DNA of 64,000 bases. It comes from Atherinomorus stipes. Lineage: Eukaryota > Chordata > Actinopteri > Atheriniformes > Atherinidae. Location: contig JALJCO010010210.1 in assembly GCA_023101725.1 (NCBI GenBank), positions 62,001-126,000 of the forward strand, in the 5' to 3' direction. Below are positions 23,571-34,740 of the stretch, in pieces (position 1 is the first letter of the stretch; each line of letters opens with the position of its first letter). The notes under the pieces were generated by a model. It saw nothing but the letters and a program-made list of their open reading frames with translations, ran no database searches and was not told the DNA's origin. Made by a program: the position numbers and the translations under genes.

Positions 23571-23995
23571 AGGGGAAGTTCAGTTTCTTTCAATCTGGAC
23601 CTACTTTCTAGTATGAAATACATTCATTTACTCACCCAGACAGTTTTGGTGCAACTTGATTTCCTTCGGGAGATATTTAGATCCAATCCAGATCAGCGTA
23701 TGTCCAATATAAGGACAAATCACCACAAAAAAGCCTCTTCGAGCTCACAGGGGTCTGACTAATGTTTCGTAACAAAACATTGGTGAAATGAAGGAGTTTG
23801 TGGCAGATAATGCCTTATTTAGAGGTTGTATAAGGTTGCCTGCATCACTTCCATTATATTGGACATACGCTGATCTGGAGTGGATCTAAATATCTTCTGA
23901 AGGAATTCAAGATACACCAAAACTGTCTCGGTGAGGAAATGAATGTATTTCATGCTAGAAAATGGGTCCCGGTTGAAAAAAACCGAGCTTCCCCT
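23571..23995. mobile_element. TTAA-flanked hairpin MITE with arms of about 150-170 bp
   Basis: TTAA at 23567-23570 and 23996-23999. The left arm begins AGGGGAAGTTCAGTTT and the reverse complement of the right arm begins AGGGGAAGCTCGGTTT. The arms stay alike through GAAATACATTCATTT, AGACAGTTTTGGTG, AGATATTTAGATCCA and CAGATCAGCGTATGTCCAAT. The transcript would fold into a near-complete hairpin. It is non-coding, with T2/Kolobok-like ends. A half copy of the same family lies at 49327-49545. Confidence 0.88.
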
Positions 23996-24010
23996 TTAAA
24001 TGGCCAGGGA

Positions 24011-24127
24011 TGCACCTAAAATGGCTTTTCATTTGATAATGGCTTCTTTTTTTTTTTTTTGATAAATATCGATATCGACCAATACAGATTTTTTTATCGA
24101 TAATCTCTTTTTCTATATCGTCCAGCC

Positions 24128-24130
<3 letters not shown>
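24011..24130. mobile_element. hAT-like terminal fragments
   Basis: Starts CAGGGATGCACC, like the terminus of fish hAT elements, and ends CTATATCGTCCAGCCCTA, the complement of a TAGGGCTGG terminus as in the element at 11296-11997. The two ends are not good partners, so this may be remnants of two elements. It runs directly into an AT microsatellite. Confidence 0.5.

Positions 24131-24189
<59 letters not shown>
24130..24189. repeat. (AT)n microsatellite
   Basis: About 29 uninterrupted AT units immediately after a hAT-like terminus. Confidence 0.95.
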
Positions 24190-24191
<2 letters not shown>

Positions 24192-24248
24192 CTGCTTCTT
24201 GCCACAAATGATGCATTCTGGCTGACTCCTCTCCTGTACTTTGACTAA

Positions 24249-25533
24249 GGTCGTTTTCACACTAAACCCATTTAGGTTGACCTAACTGGGTTTTTGGTAC
24301 CAAACACGGTGTGACGGTGTCTGTGTGAACATGCCACTCGCGCTCGTAGTCGACCTAACTCACCTGCTCTCGGACCGGCTGTACAGGGTGGTTTCGGAGC
24401 AGCTTGCATCCACCTGAAATGCGGCGCGAGTGATGTGTGAACCAACTTTAGCTCAGCCTAAATCCCAGATACTCTGCCTTTTTTTAACCAAACAGGTATC
24501 CGTAGGCAGCTGAACTATTGGGATATCCTTCTTATTGACAGTGTTATACTACATGGTTACATCATGCCTAACTGTAATGTTTAGTATCATGTTGCGTTTG
24601 CTAGCTACTAATGTATTTCTAATGTTAACATCAATGGGGTGTTCATAAACACTGGACAAGTTAGCAACAAGGGTTTAGCAAGCTAAGCGTTAATGCTCAT
24701 GTTTACAACTCACCTGTACCTGGCTTGTCCCCGATAATATCTGCGTATGGTCAGGACTTAGCGGTTCAACAGAATCAATCTGCGTCTTGCTCTGGTTTGT
24801 CTGGAAATCCACTGCCTCCATTACATGACACCATTGTTTTCCACACACAACTCGTCTTGTCTTCAGCATACTATCATTCACGTGTGCTTTGTTTACAACA
24901 CATCGACACTATACAGCTAGGACACATCTACTTCGCCTGGTTGCCATGGATACACAACGCTCCAGTCTGTAGAGCGACTGCTGGGCGCAGTGATTAAAAA
25001 GCATATGTAAAATGGAGCCCTATTAGTTGAAAAATGAAACATTGTAACCCAAGACATGCTTAGACTTGCAATTCGCTGACTAAAAACCGCCGTTGTGCGA
25101 CTCTGCTACAAACTGAGACTTTATTGAGAGCAAAGAAGGAGCTAACTAGGAGCCTCCGGTCGGCAGGCGGAGCTTCCGGTTTGCCGCATGTCAATCAAAA
25201 GGACACGCACTTAATTATGTATAATTTCAAGAATAAATAACATCTAAACGAATGACTAATAAAAAAATTCACCCCCCTTACAGTTGACATGAAGGTAAAA
25301 TGGACCTCATAAACCTAAAATGATTATTTGAACCAGGCAGTAAACATGTTTATTTCTGCTGTGAAGTTGGCGTTTTTAACATGGGAGTCTATGGGGATTT
25401 TCTCAGTCTTGCAGCCAGCCCCTAGCGGATGAAGGGAGAACTACAAAAAATGGCCTTCTCCGGGTGGCGTCATTGCTGGCCACCGGAGGTTGCCGCTTGG
25501 CCTGGATTGACCCAAATTTGTGTGAAAACGACC
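24249..25533. mobile_element. DNA transposon with TAA target, Harbinger-like
   Basis: TAA at 24246-24248 and 25534-25536 flanks inverted ends GGTCGTTTTCACACTAAAC and (complemented) GGTCGTTTTCACACAAATT. A 3-bp TWA duplication is typical of PIF/Harbinger. The interior (1,285 bp) includes AACATGGGAGTCTATGGGG, a block common in fish non-autonomous elements (recalled). No transposase frame is seen. Confidence 0.65.
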
Positions 25534-25728
25534 TAAATTAAAACAAAATGTAACCAAACCAAAATGAAAAAAATTAAGCCAATATAGCGTAACTCATCTC
25601 CATGTGGACATGACTTTAATCTTTATCTACCAGATTGAGGACCAAGGATTCAGGGCACATATTTTAGTCTTTAGTCATTAAAAATCAACTATCAACAAAA
25701 TGGTGACAAAACAAAACATAGAAAAAAA

Positions 25729-26100
25729 GGTAGTGTGGTGGTTAGCAATGTCGGCTTATAGCAAAGCTTTCTAGCTTGATCCTCAGCCTGAGCTTTTCTG
25801 TGAGGAGTTTGTACAGTCAACCCGTGAGGGTTTTCTCTTGGTACTCTGGTTACCTCCTGCAATCCAAAACCAAGCATGTTAGGTTAATTGGTATTTCAAA
25901 CTTCTCCCTAGGACTTACTATGAGCTTCAGTGGTTGGTTGTCTCTTTTTTCCCTTCTTTTTTTTTTGGCTCGGCAATGGACCAACCTGTCCAGGATGTAC
26001 CCTGCCTCCAGTCTTAAAGCACTTTGGATGGATTCCAGTCCCACATTTTGAGCCTGTGATGGAATTAGTGGGCATAGCTGATGGATTCCAACCAAGGTAA
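25729..26100 (+). mobile_element. Decayed tRNA-derived SINE
   Basis: Starts GGTAGTGTGGTGGTTAGCAA (A-box region), with a worn B box near CTAGCTTGATCC. Then follow GTGAGGAGTTTGTACAG, TTAGGTTAATTGGTATTTC and CCTGTCCAGGATGTACCCTG in the order known for a widespread fish SINE (recalled). An AT-rich and T-rich insertion sits near 25950. The 3' end is approximate. Promoter boxes are too decayed for activity. Confidence 0.7.
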
Positions 26101-26123
26101 GCAGAGTACCATCTCTGAGGGCA

Positions 26124-26230
26124 CAATAATGATAATGAAAATGATAATAATAATAAAAAATACTTTATTAATCTCAATTGGGAAATTAGCCTTACAACTT
26201 ATACATCTCTAGATGACCTAGAGAGCAGTG
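26124..26230 (-). mobile_element. LINE 3' tail with (AAT)n
   Basis: On the minus strand TTTCCCAATTGAGATTAATA runs into AAAGTA and an AAT/ATT-rich tail. This is a diverged copy of the TTCCCC-GGATCAATAAAGTAT 3' end found again at 61220-61250. It is a short 5'-truncated L2/Rex1-like insertion; the internal limit is uncertain. Confidence 0.6.
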
Positions 26231-26616
26231 GTCTGCCGTATTTTGGTTCTTGGAGAGAAGTTGGGGCATTTTAACTGGTGATGAGCTGGCTCTAAGAGCC
26301 AATTCTTTGTAGTGAATAAGGAGAACCAATTAGAGACAAATCATTAGAAGGGATGGGACTTTATTTTGATGGGCACACCATGCGGTCAATTGCATACGAG
26401 GAAAAATAGGAACACACCACTATGTGAAGAAGGGCAGCAGTGTAGAAGCCTGGAAGTGTAGTGGCATAAACCAGGTACACAGAGAGAGCTGGGAAGCCAG
26501 ATTTCAATTGTGGAAAGAAAATATGAAGAAACTAATCAATTTGAAGTGTTATAATGTTCAGTCTTTGGCCAATACTTACATGATTTGCTTACTGTGGTTC
26601 TGTGTTTGGGATATTA

Positions 26617-26619
<3 letters not shown>

Positions 26620-26649
<30 letters not shown>
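26620..26649. repeat. (AT)n microsatellite
   Basis: About 15 AT units followed by imperfect ACATACAC repeats. Confidence 0.9.
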
Positions 26650-26653
<4 letters not shown>

Positions 26654-26884
26654 CACACATACAAAAATAAGGCTCTTCAGATAAACTGTTATAAACAAAC
26701 CACTCATAATTGCTAAATTGACTAAAAGAGAAGCTCTGAGTGATACTTATTAAGGACTGTGTGGAAGTTGAAAGAGGTAAGCAGAGTCAAAAGCTGAACC
26801 TTTAAAAAGAGTGCTTTGCTCAGGGGCCCACAGTGGCTTTCTTCCATTGCCAATACAATACATCTTGAAGTAGTTGGACTTCAG

Positions 26885-27074
26885 CAGGGTTACTCAATTC
26901 GGTCCTACAACTGCCAGAATCCAGACAGTTTTCCATGTCTCTGTGCTCCAAACAAGTTAATCATTGTGCAGAGCTTGATTGGCTATCAGATCTATGTAAT
27001 TTGAGTCAGGTGTGTTAGAGCATGAAAAACCAGCTGGATTACAGCCCTTGTAGGAACAAATTGAATAACCCTTG
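26885..27074. mobile_element. Short hAT-like MITE
   Basis: The left end CAGGGTTACTCAATTCGGTC pairs with the complement of the right end, CAAGGGTTATTCAATTTGTT. The interior includes TTGAGTCAGGTGTGTTAGAG, also present in the hAT MITE at 35569-35765. It is 190 bp and non-coding. The flanks do not show a matching octamer, so the target duplication is eroded. Confidence 0.65.
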
Positions 27075-27081
27075 AATAATA

Positions 27082-27714
27082 GCAACAGAAGACAACATCA
27101 GGTGCCGCTCCAGTTTTTGTGAGCCTCTGTGAATCGTAGCTTCAGTTTCCTGTTCTTAGCTGACAGGACAACAGAAGATGGAGAAACGTTGCCAGGTCTG
27201 ATGAGTCTCTGTTCCAGCTGCAATGCTCCATTCCGCATTGCATCAACAGTTCAGACTGCTGCTGGTGGTGTAATGATGTTGGACTTTTCTTTTAGCACAC
27301 TTTGGGCCCTTCTCCAATGAGAGTCATTGAACGCTTTAAGACAGACGGTCTTAGAGTTGCTCCCAACATCTGGTGTGTCAGTGCTCCTGACAGGATCACC
27401 AGCATGCATGACGTCAGGAACAATGGCACTTCCGTTGGTCTCAAAGGGTTAAATGTGACAGGTCCGTCCCTTTATGACCACAGTGTATTATCTTCTGATG
27501 GCTACTTCCAGCAAGAGACAAGAACAGGAGATTCTCATTATGGATGTACAGCTGACAAATCTGCATCAACTGTGTTATGATATATCAATATGGAGTAAAA
27601 TGGAATGTTTCCAACACCTTGTTGAATCTGTGACAACAGCAGCTAAGCCAGTTCTAAAAGGGAAAAAGGGGTCCAACCTAATGAAGTGTGCTCAATAAAG
27701 TGTCTGGTGAGTGT
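27082..27714 (+). mobile_element. Tc1-like transposon 3' part (lineage B) with internal inversion
   Basis: Plus-strand copy of the lineage at 21086-21400. It runs through the catalytic region (SDES near 27196-27210), then CACTTTGGGCCC, CCTTTATGACCACAGTGTA and TCTTCTGATGGCTACTTCCA, to the 3' end CTCAATAAAGTGTCTGGTGA. Some 100 bp of the catalytic region are missing. Bases 27111-27166 are inverted relative to the other copy. Many stops; a dead element with no left terminal repeat. Confidence 0.8.
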
Positions 27715-27719
27715 CTGTC

Positions 27720-30268
27720 CCTCTTCTCTAATCTCTATTCTCAAACAACACAGTTTTTTTTTAACTTTCATTTGCATACTGAACTACAGAGAAGATTCTG
27801 AATACACCGATAGAGGACACAATCTCCTGGCAGCCACAGATCAAATCAAAACTCCTTTTTAAACTCAATGAAATATTCAAAAAGGTGTTTTGAATAAATT
27901 TGCAAACTCAAACAAACACAAAAAGTCACTTCTGTATTTGTCCTCCATCTAAAAATATTTGTCTACGATAATCAGTGTAAAAAAATGGCAGAAATCACAC
28001 GGCACCTCTATTTGACTGCAAATCTTACACATCGTGTATACAGTGGAGAGATGGGTGCCGCTGCAGCTGGCAATGGAAAACAATAACTCAAGCTTGACTG
28101 AGTGTTACTGCTTCTTCTTACATGCTGGGAGTTTTAAGGCTTCTGTACTTGGTCTATATTTCATGCCACACTTTATAACACTAACTTCCCTTTGCTTTGC
28201 TGCCACTTAATCCATCCATTTTTAAATTATTCCCACTTTACTGATCTAACAAGCTGTACTTCACTTGAAAGTCATTTAAAAAGCCATTAAGCATAGTCAT
28301 TCCTTGCCTATAGAGAAAAGAGTGCAATTAAATGACATCCACTGTCTTATATTACACAATCTACTTTTGTACGTGTGGCTAACAGAATAATCAGCAATAT
28401 ATATATTTTTTTTAATGCAACCCTGGTCACAGTCGCAGTGCTCTTCTGCAGACGGTGCTGACATGTTCCTGTAATTACATTTGATTCTGCAGTAATATCT
28501 TGTCAGAGTTGTGTGGAGAGTCAACAGGAGATTTTCTATCTCTCGAAGGACCTGAGTGGCTGGGCAAAGCTCATTACTGCAAATCACACAGGCTGAAGAA
28601 ACAGCCAGCAGAAATACCTTTATGCGGCTAAGGTGGGTCCCTGGCGAGAGACAGCATCTGTCATTTACCATCAACTCCAGCTGTGTTAATTCCTCATAAA
28701 CCTCTGACTGCTGCAGACTGCAGTGTCTCCTGAGGACCTGGGATGTGACAACCATCAGTCTGGCCTAAAAATGGGGCATATTATGGATAGTTAATCCACC
28801 ATAGCCTGAAGAAGTGCCAAGATTCCTGTTGTCATAGATACTGAAAGACCCAGCAGCACATGGGCAAATTTCCACACAGTATTGAACTATACAAAGAAAA
28901 AGCCTTTCTGAATTCTTATAATCTAGCAAGTAGCTTTAAATCAATCGCGTATAGAACAGAAAGTTCTGCTGTCTTCAAGCAAGTTTGAGGGAAAAGAACA
29001 TCTTATCCACCTCATACAGACAATGAAAGTATGATTTTGTAAAAGATTGGATTTTTTTTCCCCTCCTCTTTGAGTCGCTGCACTTTATATAACAGCCACT
29101 AACTTTGTCACGTCTCTCAAAATGTCTGTGAGCAACTTTGAACAAAGTGCATTACAATGAGAAAGAGCTGTGCGAGTCAATGTTTTCATGCAACGACCTC
29201 TGCTGCACCCGAGTGATAAAAATGTCAGGGCATCTGTGCATTTAATCCATCAAACACCTACTTTACTGAAAAAGCTTCAATAATGGCACGACCACCGTGG
29301 CTCATCAAAATGTGCCCTGAAGTGAAGAAGACAATATACATATATAAAAAACTGCACAATCAAATGCATACATCCATTAGAAATGAGATGAAAATGCAGC
29401 TTGGAGTTTGGCATCAACATATGTTAACAAGAAAATATGGGTTGCACTGGGAAACTCATCCATGAATGCATTACAAGGTGATGGCCAAATAAAATCACAC
29501 TTTGCCTTGTGTCACTTTTATGGGGTTACTATGTATATGCAGTCATCCAGCAGATGAAAGTCGTTTTATGCATTCATGTCCAGAAATGATGCTGTCTGCA
29601 GGTTTCTACTCAGGGCTAAAAATAGCTGTAGATATAAAACATCCCAGGGTGCTGTTATGTACAAAGCAGTTAGGGCACCAAATAGAACAGTAAATTTCAA
29701 TGTGTAGTGATGTGAGAAAACTGTCTCTTAAATTAGATTTGTCAATTTATGTATTACAATCACTTAGTTATTGCAAGGAAAAGGGAGCAAAATAAATAAA
29801 AGGAAGATGAATCACTGTGAAAAGGTCTTGAGCCACCCCTCACGTCATACATTGCCTGGGAAATAGAAATAGGTGCAGCAGTTCATTGAAACGTGTAAAT
29901 ATAAATGAAAATAATAAATATGGTAAACTTTAAAGGGGAAGGTGACAAAAAGATCAATGACAGAAAAATGTAATATATTTATTAAAAACAGTTTGGTATA
30001 TAAAATCACTTTACTAAAACAATGTGTTTTATTCTCTTAGAAGGAGCCATTTATAATGATTTGCCATGGGTCCACCTACATGTCGGCTCCCATATTTGTG
30101 CCACAATATTGACTATAGTGTTTCTAAATGGACAAATGAAGTAAGAACCCCCTGAGCTTTAAAACTGTAGTGGCTTTGTTTGATAGGGGCACCATTTGGC
30201 ATAAGTAATGCCTTAAAAAGGACCATAGAAGAAGACAGGACACATGAACACAATGTTGAACTAGTTAC
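27720..30268. other. Unannotated span, no gene recognised
   Basis: No supported gene. A minus-strand frame of 152 codons at 28297-28755 has no recognisable domain or start context and is treated as chance. A single TTAAAGGGGAAGGTGAC end-like string lies near 29935 with no partner. Confidence 0.4.
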
Positions 30269-30275
30269 CTGTAGG

Positions 30276-30868
30276 CTGTGTCTCATGTTGTAGTCTGCCC
30301 ACTGCAAAGTGCGCAGACTATGTAGGCTCCGGAGTGTGCTACGAAGTCCGCGCACTCCAAAGCAGCCTTCTGAAACAGTAGGCTGCCGAAATAGGACAGC
30401 CAAACCAAGCAGAATTTCCCAGAGTGCTCCAGTCCCGTTGCCTAGCAACTGCAGACTCCACAACTACCTAGTGACGGCATTCTTTTCGCATATTCCTTCA
30501 GATATGTTGTAAAAACTAAATTGGAACCGAGCATTTTATGTCTTTTTTTTCTGTCATTACTTAAGCGCTAACACCCCATTAAAGTTAGGGTTGGCAACAT
30601 GACTTCAGATCACAGGGGCATGTGCGCAGATGTTTTACGAACAGGTTAACGATAACAGCCGAGGGGATAGCTCGTTTGCTTGATAGCAAACAGCACGAAG
30701 GATACATCCCCAGTATCCTTTGTTTCAGGCCAAACGGAATGCGGTTCTGTAGGGTGGATCTGGAGGCACCTTCAGACACTTTTGAAATGGGACAGTACTT
30801 GACGCGGCGCTGTGACATTTGCCACAAAACCGCACTTTGCAGTGTGCAGACTGCAACATGAGACACAG
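30276..30868. mobile_element. DNA transposon, CTGTGTCTCATG family, copy 1
   Basis: A 593-bp element with perfect 7-bp flanks CTGTAGG (30269-30275 and 30869-30875). The left end CTGTGTCTCATGTTGTAGTC pairs with the complement of the right end, CTGTGTCTCATGTTGCAGTC, and similarity extends about 42 bp. It is non-coding. A second copy lies at 60931-62105. A 7-8 bp duplication would suit hAT or P-like elements; the superfamily is left open. Confidence 0.8.
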
Positions 30869-31179
30869 CTGTAGGGTCATTGCTGCACCTGAGGCCAGTC
30901 GCCATGCAGACAAAAACATGTTTATATTTGGGAAAGAAAAAAATTGGGCCACTGACGGCAACCATCTCATCATAACTCTGCTTGGCATCTGAAGTAATTT
31001 TATGTTCATCTTTACAACCGCATATCAGTAATTCTCACATAGTGTCCTTAAAGTGATCATTTTCATTCTTATCACAGCTTAAACCCTATGTATGTAAGCT
31101 GTCTGGTAATTTCGTTAAGTGGTTTCCAGGCATAGCTCTTATATTGGATATGTTTACTCTTTTTTGTTAAATGTATTTT

Positions 31180-31500
31180 CTAAAGCAACACTATGCAAGG
31201 TTTCAACCTTAAAACTTTGTGCTTCTGATTCATTTTGATAGCACGCTGACACTTATGTCATTTATAATTTAACATTTCTGGAGCAGTCATTGTCCTGCAG
31301 CATCTGAAGCTGAGAAACTGCACTCCCCAACATTTTTTTTTCCCCAGCCCTGTTCTTCATGTAACAACTGTGGTTTGGTTTACTGCATAATGTCAAATAC
31401 CAGCAATTAGATGTCAACAAAGTGTTAGTTTTGAATCTATACCATGGCTGATTCAGCTGTTAAGAGAGACAGAAAAAGTCTGTTGCACAAAGCAACTTAA
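31180..31500 (+). mobile_element. Family B MITE, truncated copy 4
   Basis: Starts TAAAGCAACACTATGCAAGG and includes ATTTTGATAGCACG, GGAGCAGTCA and ACCATGGCTGATTCAGC in the same order as the family B elements at 31958-32401 and 43436-43889. The right end is not found, so it is truncated or too diverged. The limits are approximate. Confidence 0.5.
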
Positions 31501-31953
31501 CATGATTCCAAGATGTTCTTGTTTCTTGGAAACAGCATTGAGGAGGGAAGAGTGCACTGTATGATGCGATGCATTGTGTAGCATTGCAGCTATTATTTAG
31601 CATTTCTGACAATATGAACACCAAAATACAGGTTAAAATTACTTTTAGTGGCTATTAGTGTAAACTTCCTGTTCAGTTTAACAGGTAATAAATGAAGCAA
31701 ATCATTTTTGGCTTTTGTACAGGCAGTGCTATCACTTTATGTCTCAAACACCATTCCATGACGCATCATGCATGAGGCTGCATGCTTACTTTACTGCCTG
31801 TGGCGTACCTGCCTACCAGAACGTGGAGCAAGATGAAAATGAAGTAAACGACATGAAGAACAGAAAACAAAAATGTGTGGTTGGACGGTGTAAAGCAGCT
31901 GGTTATGAAAAGGTCGAAGGGAGAATATCAGAAATGAAAAACGGTGACATAAT
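31501..31953. other. Unannotated span between family B copies
   Basis: No gene or defined repeat end; it may include the missing right end of the copy on its left. Confidence 0.3.
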
Positions 31954-31957
31954 TTAA

Positions 31958-32401
31958 AGTAGCACTAACTTTAATCAAACTGTGTCTACTTTGTTTTGAT
32001 GCCACAGTAACATTTATTTTCCACATTCCTGGAACCCTGAGGCTGAAAAACCAAAGTTCAGAAAAAGAAAAAATTCCACTTTACAGCTGCATTTTGCGCT
32101 ACAGAACTGTGTCACATGCTAGTAACTGGTTATCAACAGTGGCCGTTTTGAACACGCAACATGGCTGATTCAGCAAAGAAACCCAAGAAGGCATTATCAG
32201 AGGTAGCAAAAGAATGAAGGAGAGAAAGAGATGGAGCAAGAGATACAGTAAAACAAGAATCAAAATCGGACTGACTTTAACTGGCTGGAGAGCTCAGAGA
32301 AGAGAGAGGACAGATCCCGAATTAGCTTTTGTTAGGGGCACCTCAGCACAAAAATCTCCCGAAGTTTGGTGGTGTGGATTTAAACTTTTAGGTTATGTTG
32401 T
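31958..32401 (+). mobile_element. TTAA-flanked MITE, family B copy 3
   Basis: TTAA at 31954-31957 and 32402-32405. The left end AGTAGCACTAACTTTAATC pairs loosely with the complement of the right end, ACAACATAACCTAAAAG. The interior shares TTTTGAACACGCAACATGGC, GATTCAGCAAAGAAACCCAA and TTTAACTGGCTGGAGAG with the copy at 43436-43889. It is 444 bp and non-coding. Confidence 0.75.
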
Positions 32402-32842
32402 TTAAAGAAAAAAAAAGCTACCAAGGAAAATGCACTGAAAGAATTCATTTAGCTGCACACACATCTTGCTTATTTTCCCTGGAAAAAAAGAAGAAAAAAA
32501 AAGGCAGAGGGAAATTCTAACTTGGAATTTACCAGCCACATTTGCTGGCAATTAAAAAGCTCATTTAGAGTCTTGCTTTTATTGTATCCTGTCAAAATGC
32601 CAAAAACATGGCCATTTGAGTAATTTTGCAGTTTGAGAAAAATTTATCAAATTATTTTTGTCTTTCATTTTCAAGTTTTGAATCTTATAAAAGGTTCCGA
32701 ACCCGTGTTACGGCAAGTATGTAGACACGTGTGCTGTAGGGAGCATGTGTGTTATAGGATCCTGTCTCACCTACCAGAGTTGACTATTTAAAAGCAGGTG
32801 ACAGGATGTCTGTAATCTCAGGAGAGACTATTACCCAAAGCG

Positions 32843-32925
32843 TCACACACACACACACACACACACACCACACGCACACCACACCCCCACACACACACAC
32901 ACACCCACGCACAAACACACACAGT
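32843..32925. repeat. Imperfect (CA)n microsatellite
   Basis: About 80 bp of CA dinucleotides with several interruptions (CCACACG, CCCCCAC). Confidence 0.95.
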
Positions 32926-33121
32926 ACCTTTTCACTATATAATCATTGTGGCTAGTCAGACTTCCCTCATCATTACTCCAGCAGACAGGAGATGGAAAAA
33001 TCCCACCAATACCATATCTCACTGCTCCGGTGAATGATTATTACCAGAAATATGGTGATTTTTTTTTCTTTTTTTAAAACATGCATATGTGTGAATACAT
33101 TCTTTCCCTCTTCTTTTGCAG
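32926..33121. other. Intron-like sequence leading to an acceptor site
   Basis: Ends in TTCTTTCCCTCTTCTTTTGC plus AG at 33120-33121, a strong acceptor. Nothing else recognised. Confidence 0.3.
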
Positions 33122-33199
33122 AAGGTTGGGAACATACATCACACTCCATCACCGTTAGTTACCCCCATCACCCCAACAACCTCTCCTGAGGATGAATAA
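33122..33199 (+). CDS. Possible 3' terminal coding exon
   Basis: Directly after the acceptor AG, the phase-0 frame reads 25 codons and TAA: KVGNIHHTPSPLVTPITP then TTSPEDE. The peptide is rich in proline, threonine and serine with an acidic end, as in cytoplasmic tails or alternative C-termini. The other two frames also end in stops within the exon. A polyadenylation signal AATAAA follows 130 bp downstream. I do not recognise the protein, and upstream exons are not identified in this window, so a chance match remains possible. If real, the window contains introns of a plus-strand gene. Confidence 0.3.
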   Translation, partial: KVGNIHHTPSPLVTPITPTTSPEDE

Positions 33200-33328
33200 T
33201 TTTGCATACGAGGTGGTGGGAAATAATCAGTGAATGAATCAATGTTAAGTGAATGTCATTTGTCACTGTACGCGTACCTGGACTCCCTGTAGTGATGGAT
33301 GAAACACAGGGTCAGATCTGTGAAAGAA

Positions 33329-33334
33329 AATAAA
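33329..33334 (+). promoter_or_regulatory. AATAAA polyadenylation signal candidate
   Basis: AATAAA 130 bp after the TAA of the exon candidate at 33122-33199. The hexamer is common in AT-rich DNA, so it supports but does not prove a transcript end. Confidence 0.25.
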
Positions 33335-33339
33335 GCCCG

Positions 33340-34740
33340 GGCAGAGCGGAGGGGCACGGAGGGACGGGGGAGTAGGCAAGGGGATGGAAGTCTGTGTTAA
33401 TGATATGGTCATATGTACACAGTGGAGCTCAGATGTGATTAAGGCAATGATATGATGGGTGGTGTCAGTGCCGGGCTTAATGACTAACGCAATGAGATGG
33501 AATTGGAAGAGACACTGGTGTCAGGCTGAAGTGGAATAATGCCTGGAGCCTGTGCAGCAGCAGACACATGGAACTGCCACAATGAGCAGCCTCATAAGCA
33601 CAAATTGTTACGGTAGCTGGAGACTAGACATGCATAATTAGCCTTTCTGCAGAACAATAAAAAAAAAATTGAAATTCAGTGCTTTTGACATTCTGTCAGG
33701 CAAATGATAAATAACCAGAAAAATAATGATGATGATTATTTCACTTACTGCATTTGTCACCAATCAGTATCCAATGCTCTAAACGGATGAACGCAGGAAA
33801 AAAAGAGGGAAAAAACACACCCAACAATAGGACAATGACTGAATGGAATAATAGGGGCCACCATCTCTTTTTCTAATATATTCTTAATATTAACTCTCTG
33901 GTGAAAATGAGCAGTCTTGCTTTTGTTGCTTATGAAGCCAGTGACAAACTTGCTACCACGGAAGTAGAAAATAGAAGGAAGATTTGAACTACATTAAAAT
34001 AGCTTCCACAAGACTGAAGTAGCGGCAAAAAAAAGCACTGACAGGATGACCAGGGACATGGACTCATTCCACTTTATTGCAGCTCGGCCTTTCAGGCATC
34101 AGAAGTGCTTGCGGTTGCACATCTCCAATAATGTCTCTCTGCATACATAAAAAGGCTCACAGGAAAGCCCAGATTGTTTATGGTTGCAATATAGATTTTA
34201 TAAAGCTCCAAGGAAAAGGGAATTACGTCTTAAATTACAAAGATGTCTCTGTGAGATGTCAGCAGTGGGAGTTATATTAGCCTGGCAGCTAGTGTGGTTG
34301 TTTGGCTTGGAGGGACACTGGGGAGCTGAGGGGCTCCAGGATCGGGCTCAGCGGAGGCAGCTGACCTACAGTAAGCAGAGTCAGCTCCACATAACAAAGT
34401 TACTCAACCCCCCCGATAAAACAATGGTCCAGATGAGGCCAACAAAACAGAAGAGAGCAGAAAAAAAGCACTAGAGCACATGGTGTGATACGCACGCGTA
34501 TGAGATTTTTGCAACTTCATCAGTTCTCCATGATTAAATAAAAATAAACAACCTCAGGAAATCATTCTTTACTCCAACAATAATAAAGGCAATAATATTA
34601 AAGAAATTGATAATGTCTGTTGCCTGTTTTATTTCTTTGTTAAACTGTAAGAAACAAGTTAATTTGAGGGGTTTTTTTTAATTCATTAATTGGACAATTA
34701 CTTTGGGATTTCTAGAACTCAAACAGACCATGTACTGTAC
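33340..34740. other. Unannotated span, no gene recognised
   Basis: Unique-looking sequence with no repeat ends identified. Frames of 67 and 96 codons near 34077-34474 have no recognisable features. Confidence 0.4.

Noticed and set aside
28297..28755. 152-codon open frame on the minus strand
   Set aside because: No recognisable domain, no promoter or splice context, and AT-rich low-information sequence at its C-terminal side. It is within the length expected by chance in 64 kb.
29935..29960. TTAAAGGGGAAGGTGAC, like a T2/Kolobok left end
   Set aside because: No matching right end within a reasonable distance, so a chance match cannot be excluded.
32843..32925. Regularly spaced CA blocks as a CRISPR-like array
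   Set aside because: Simple dinucleotide repeat; no repeat-spacer structure. No CRISPR array was found in the window.
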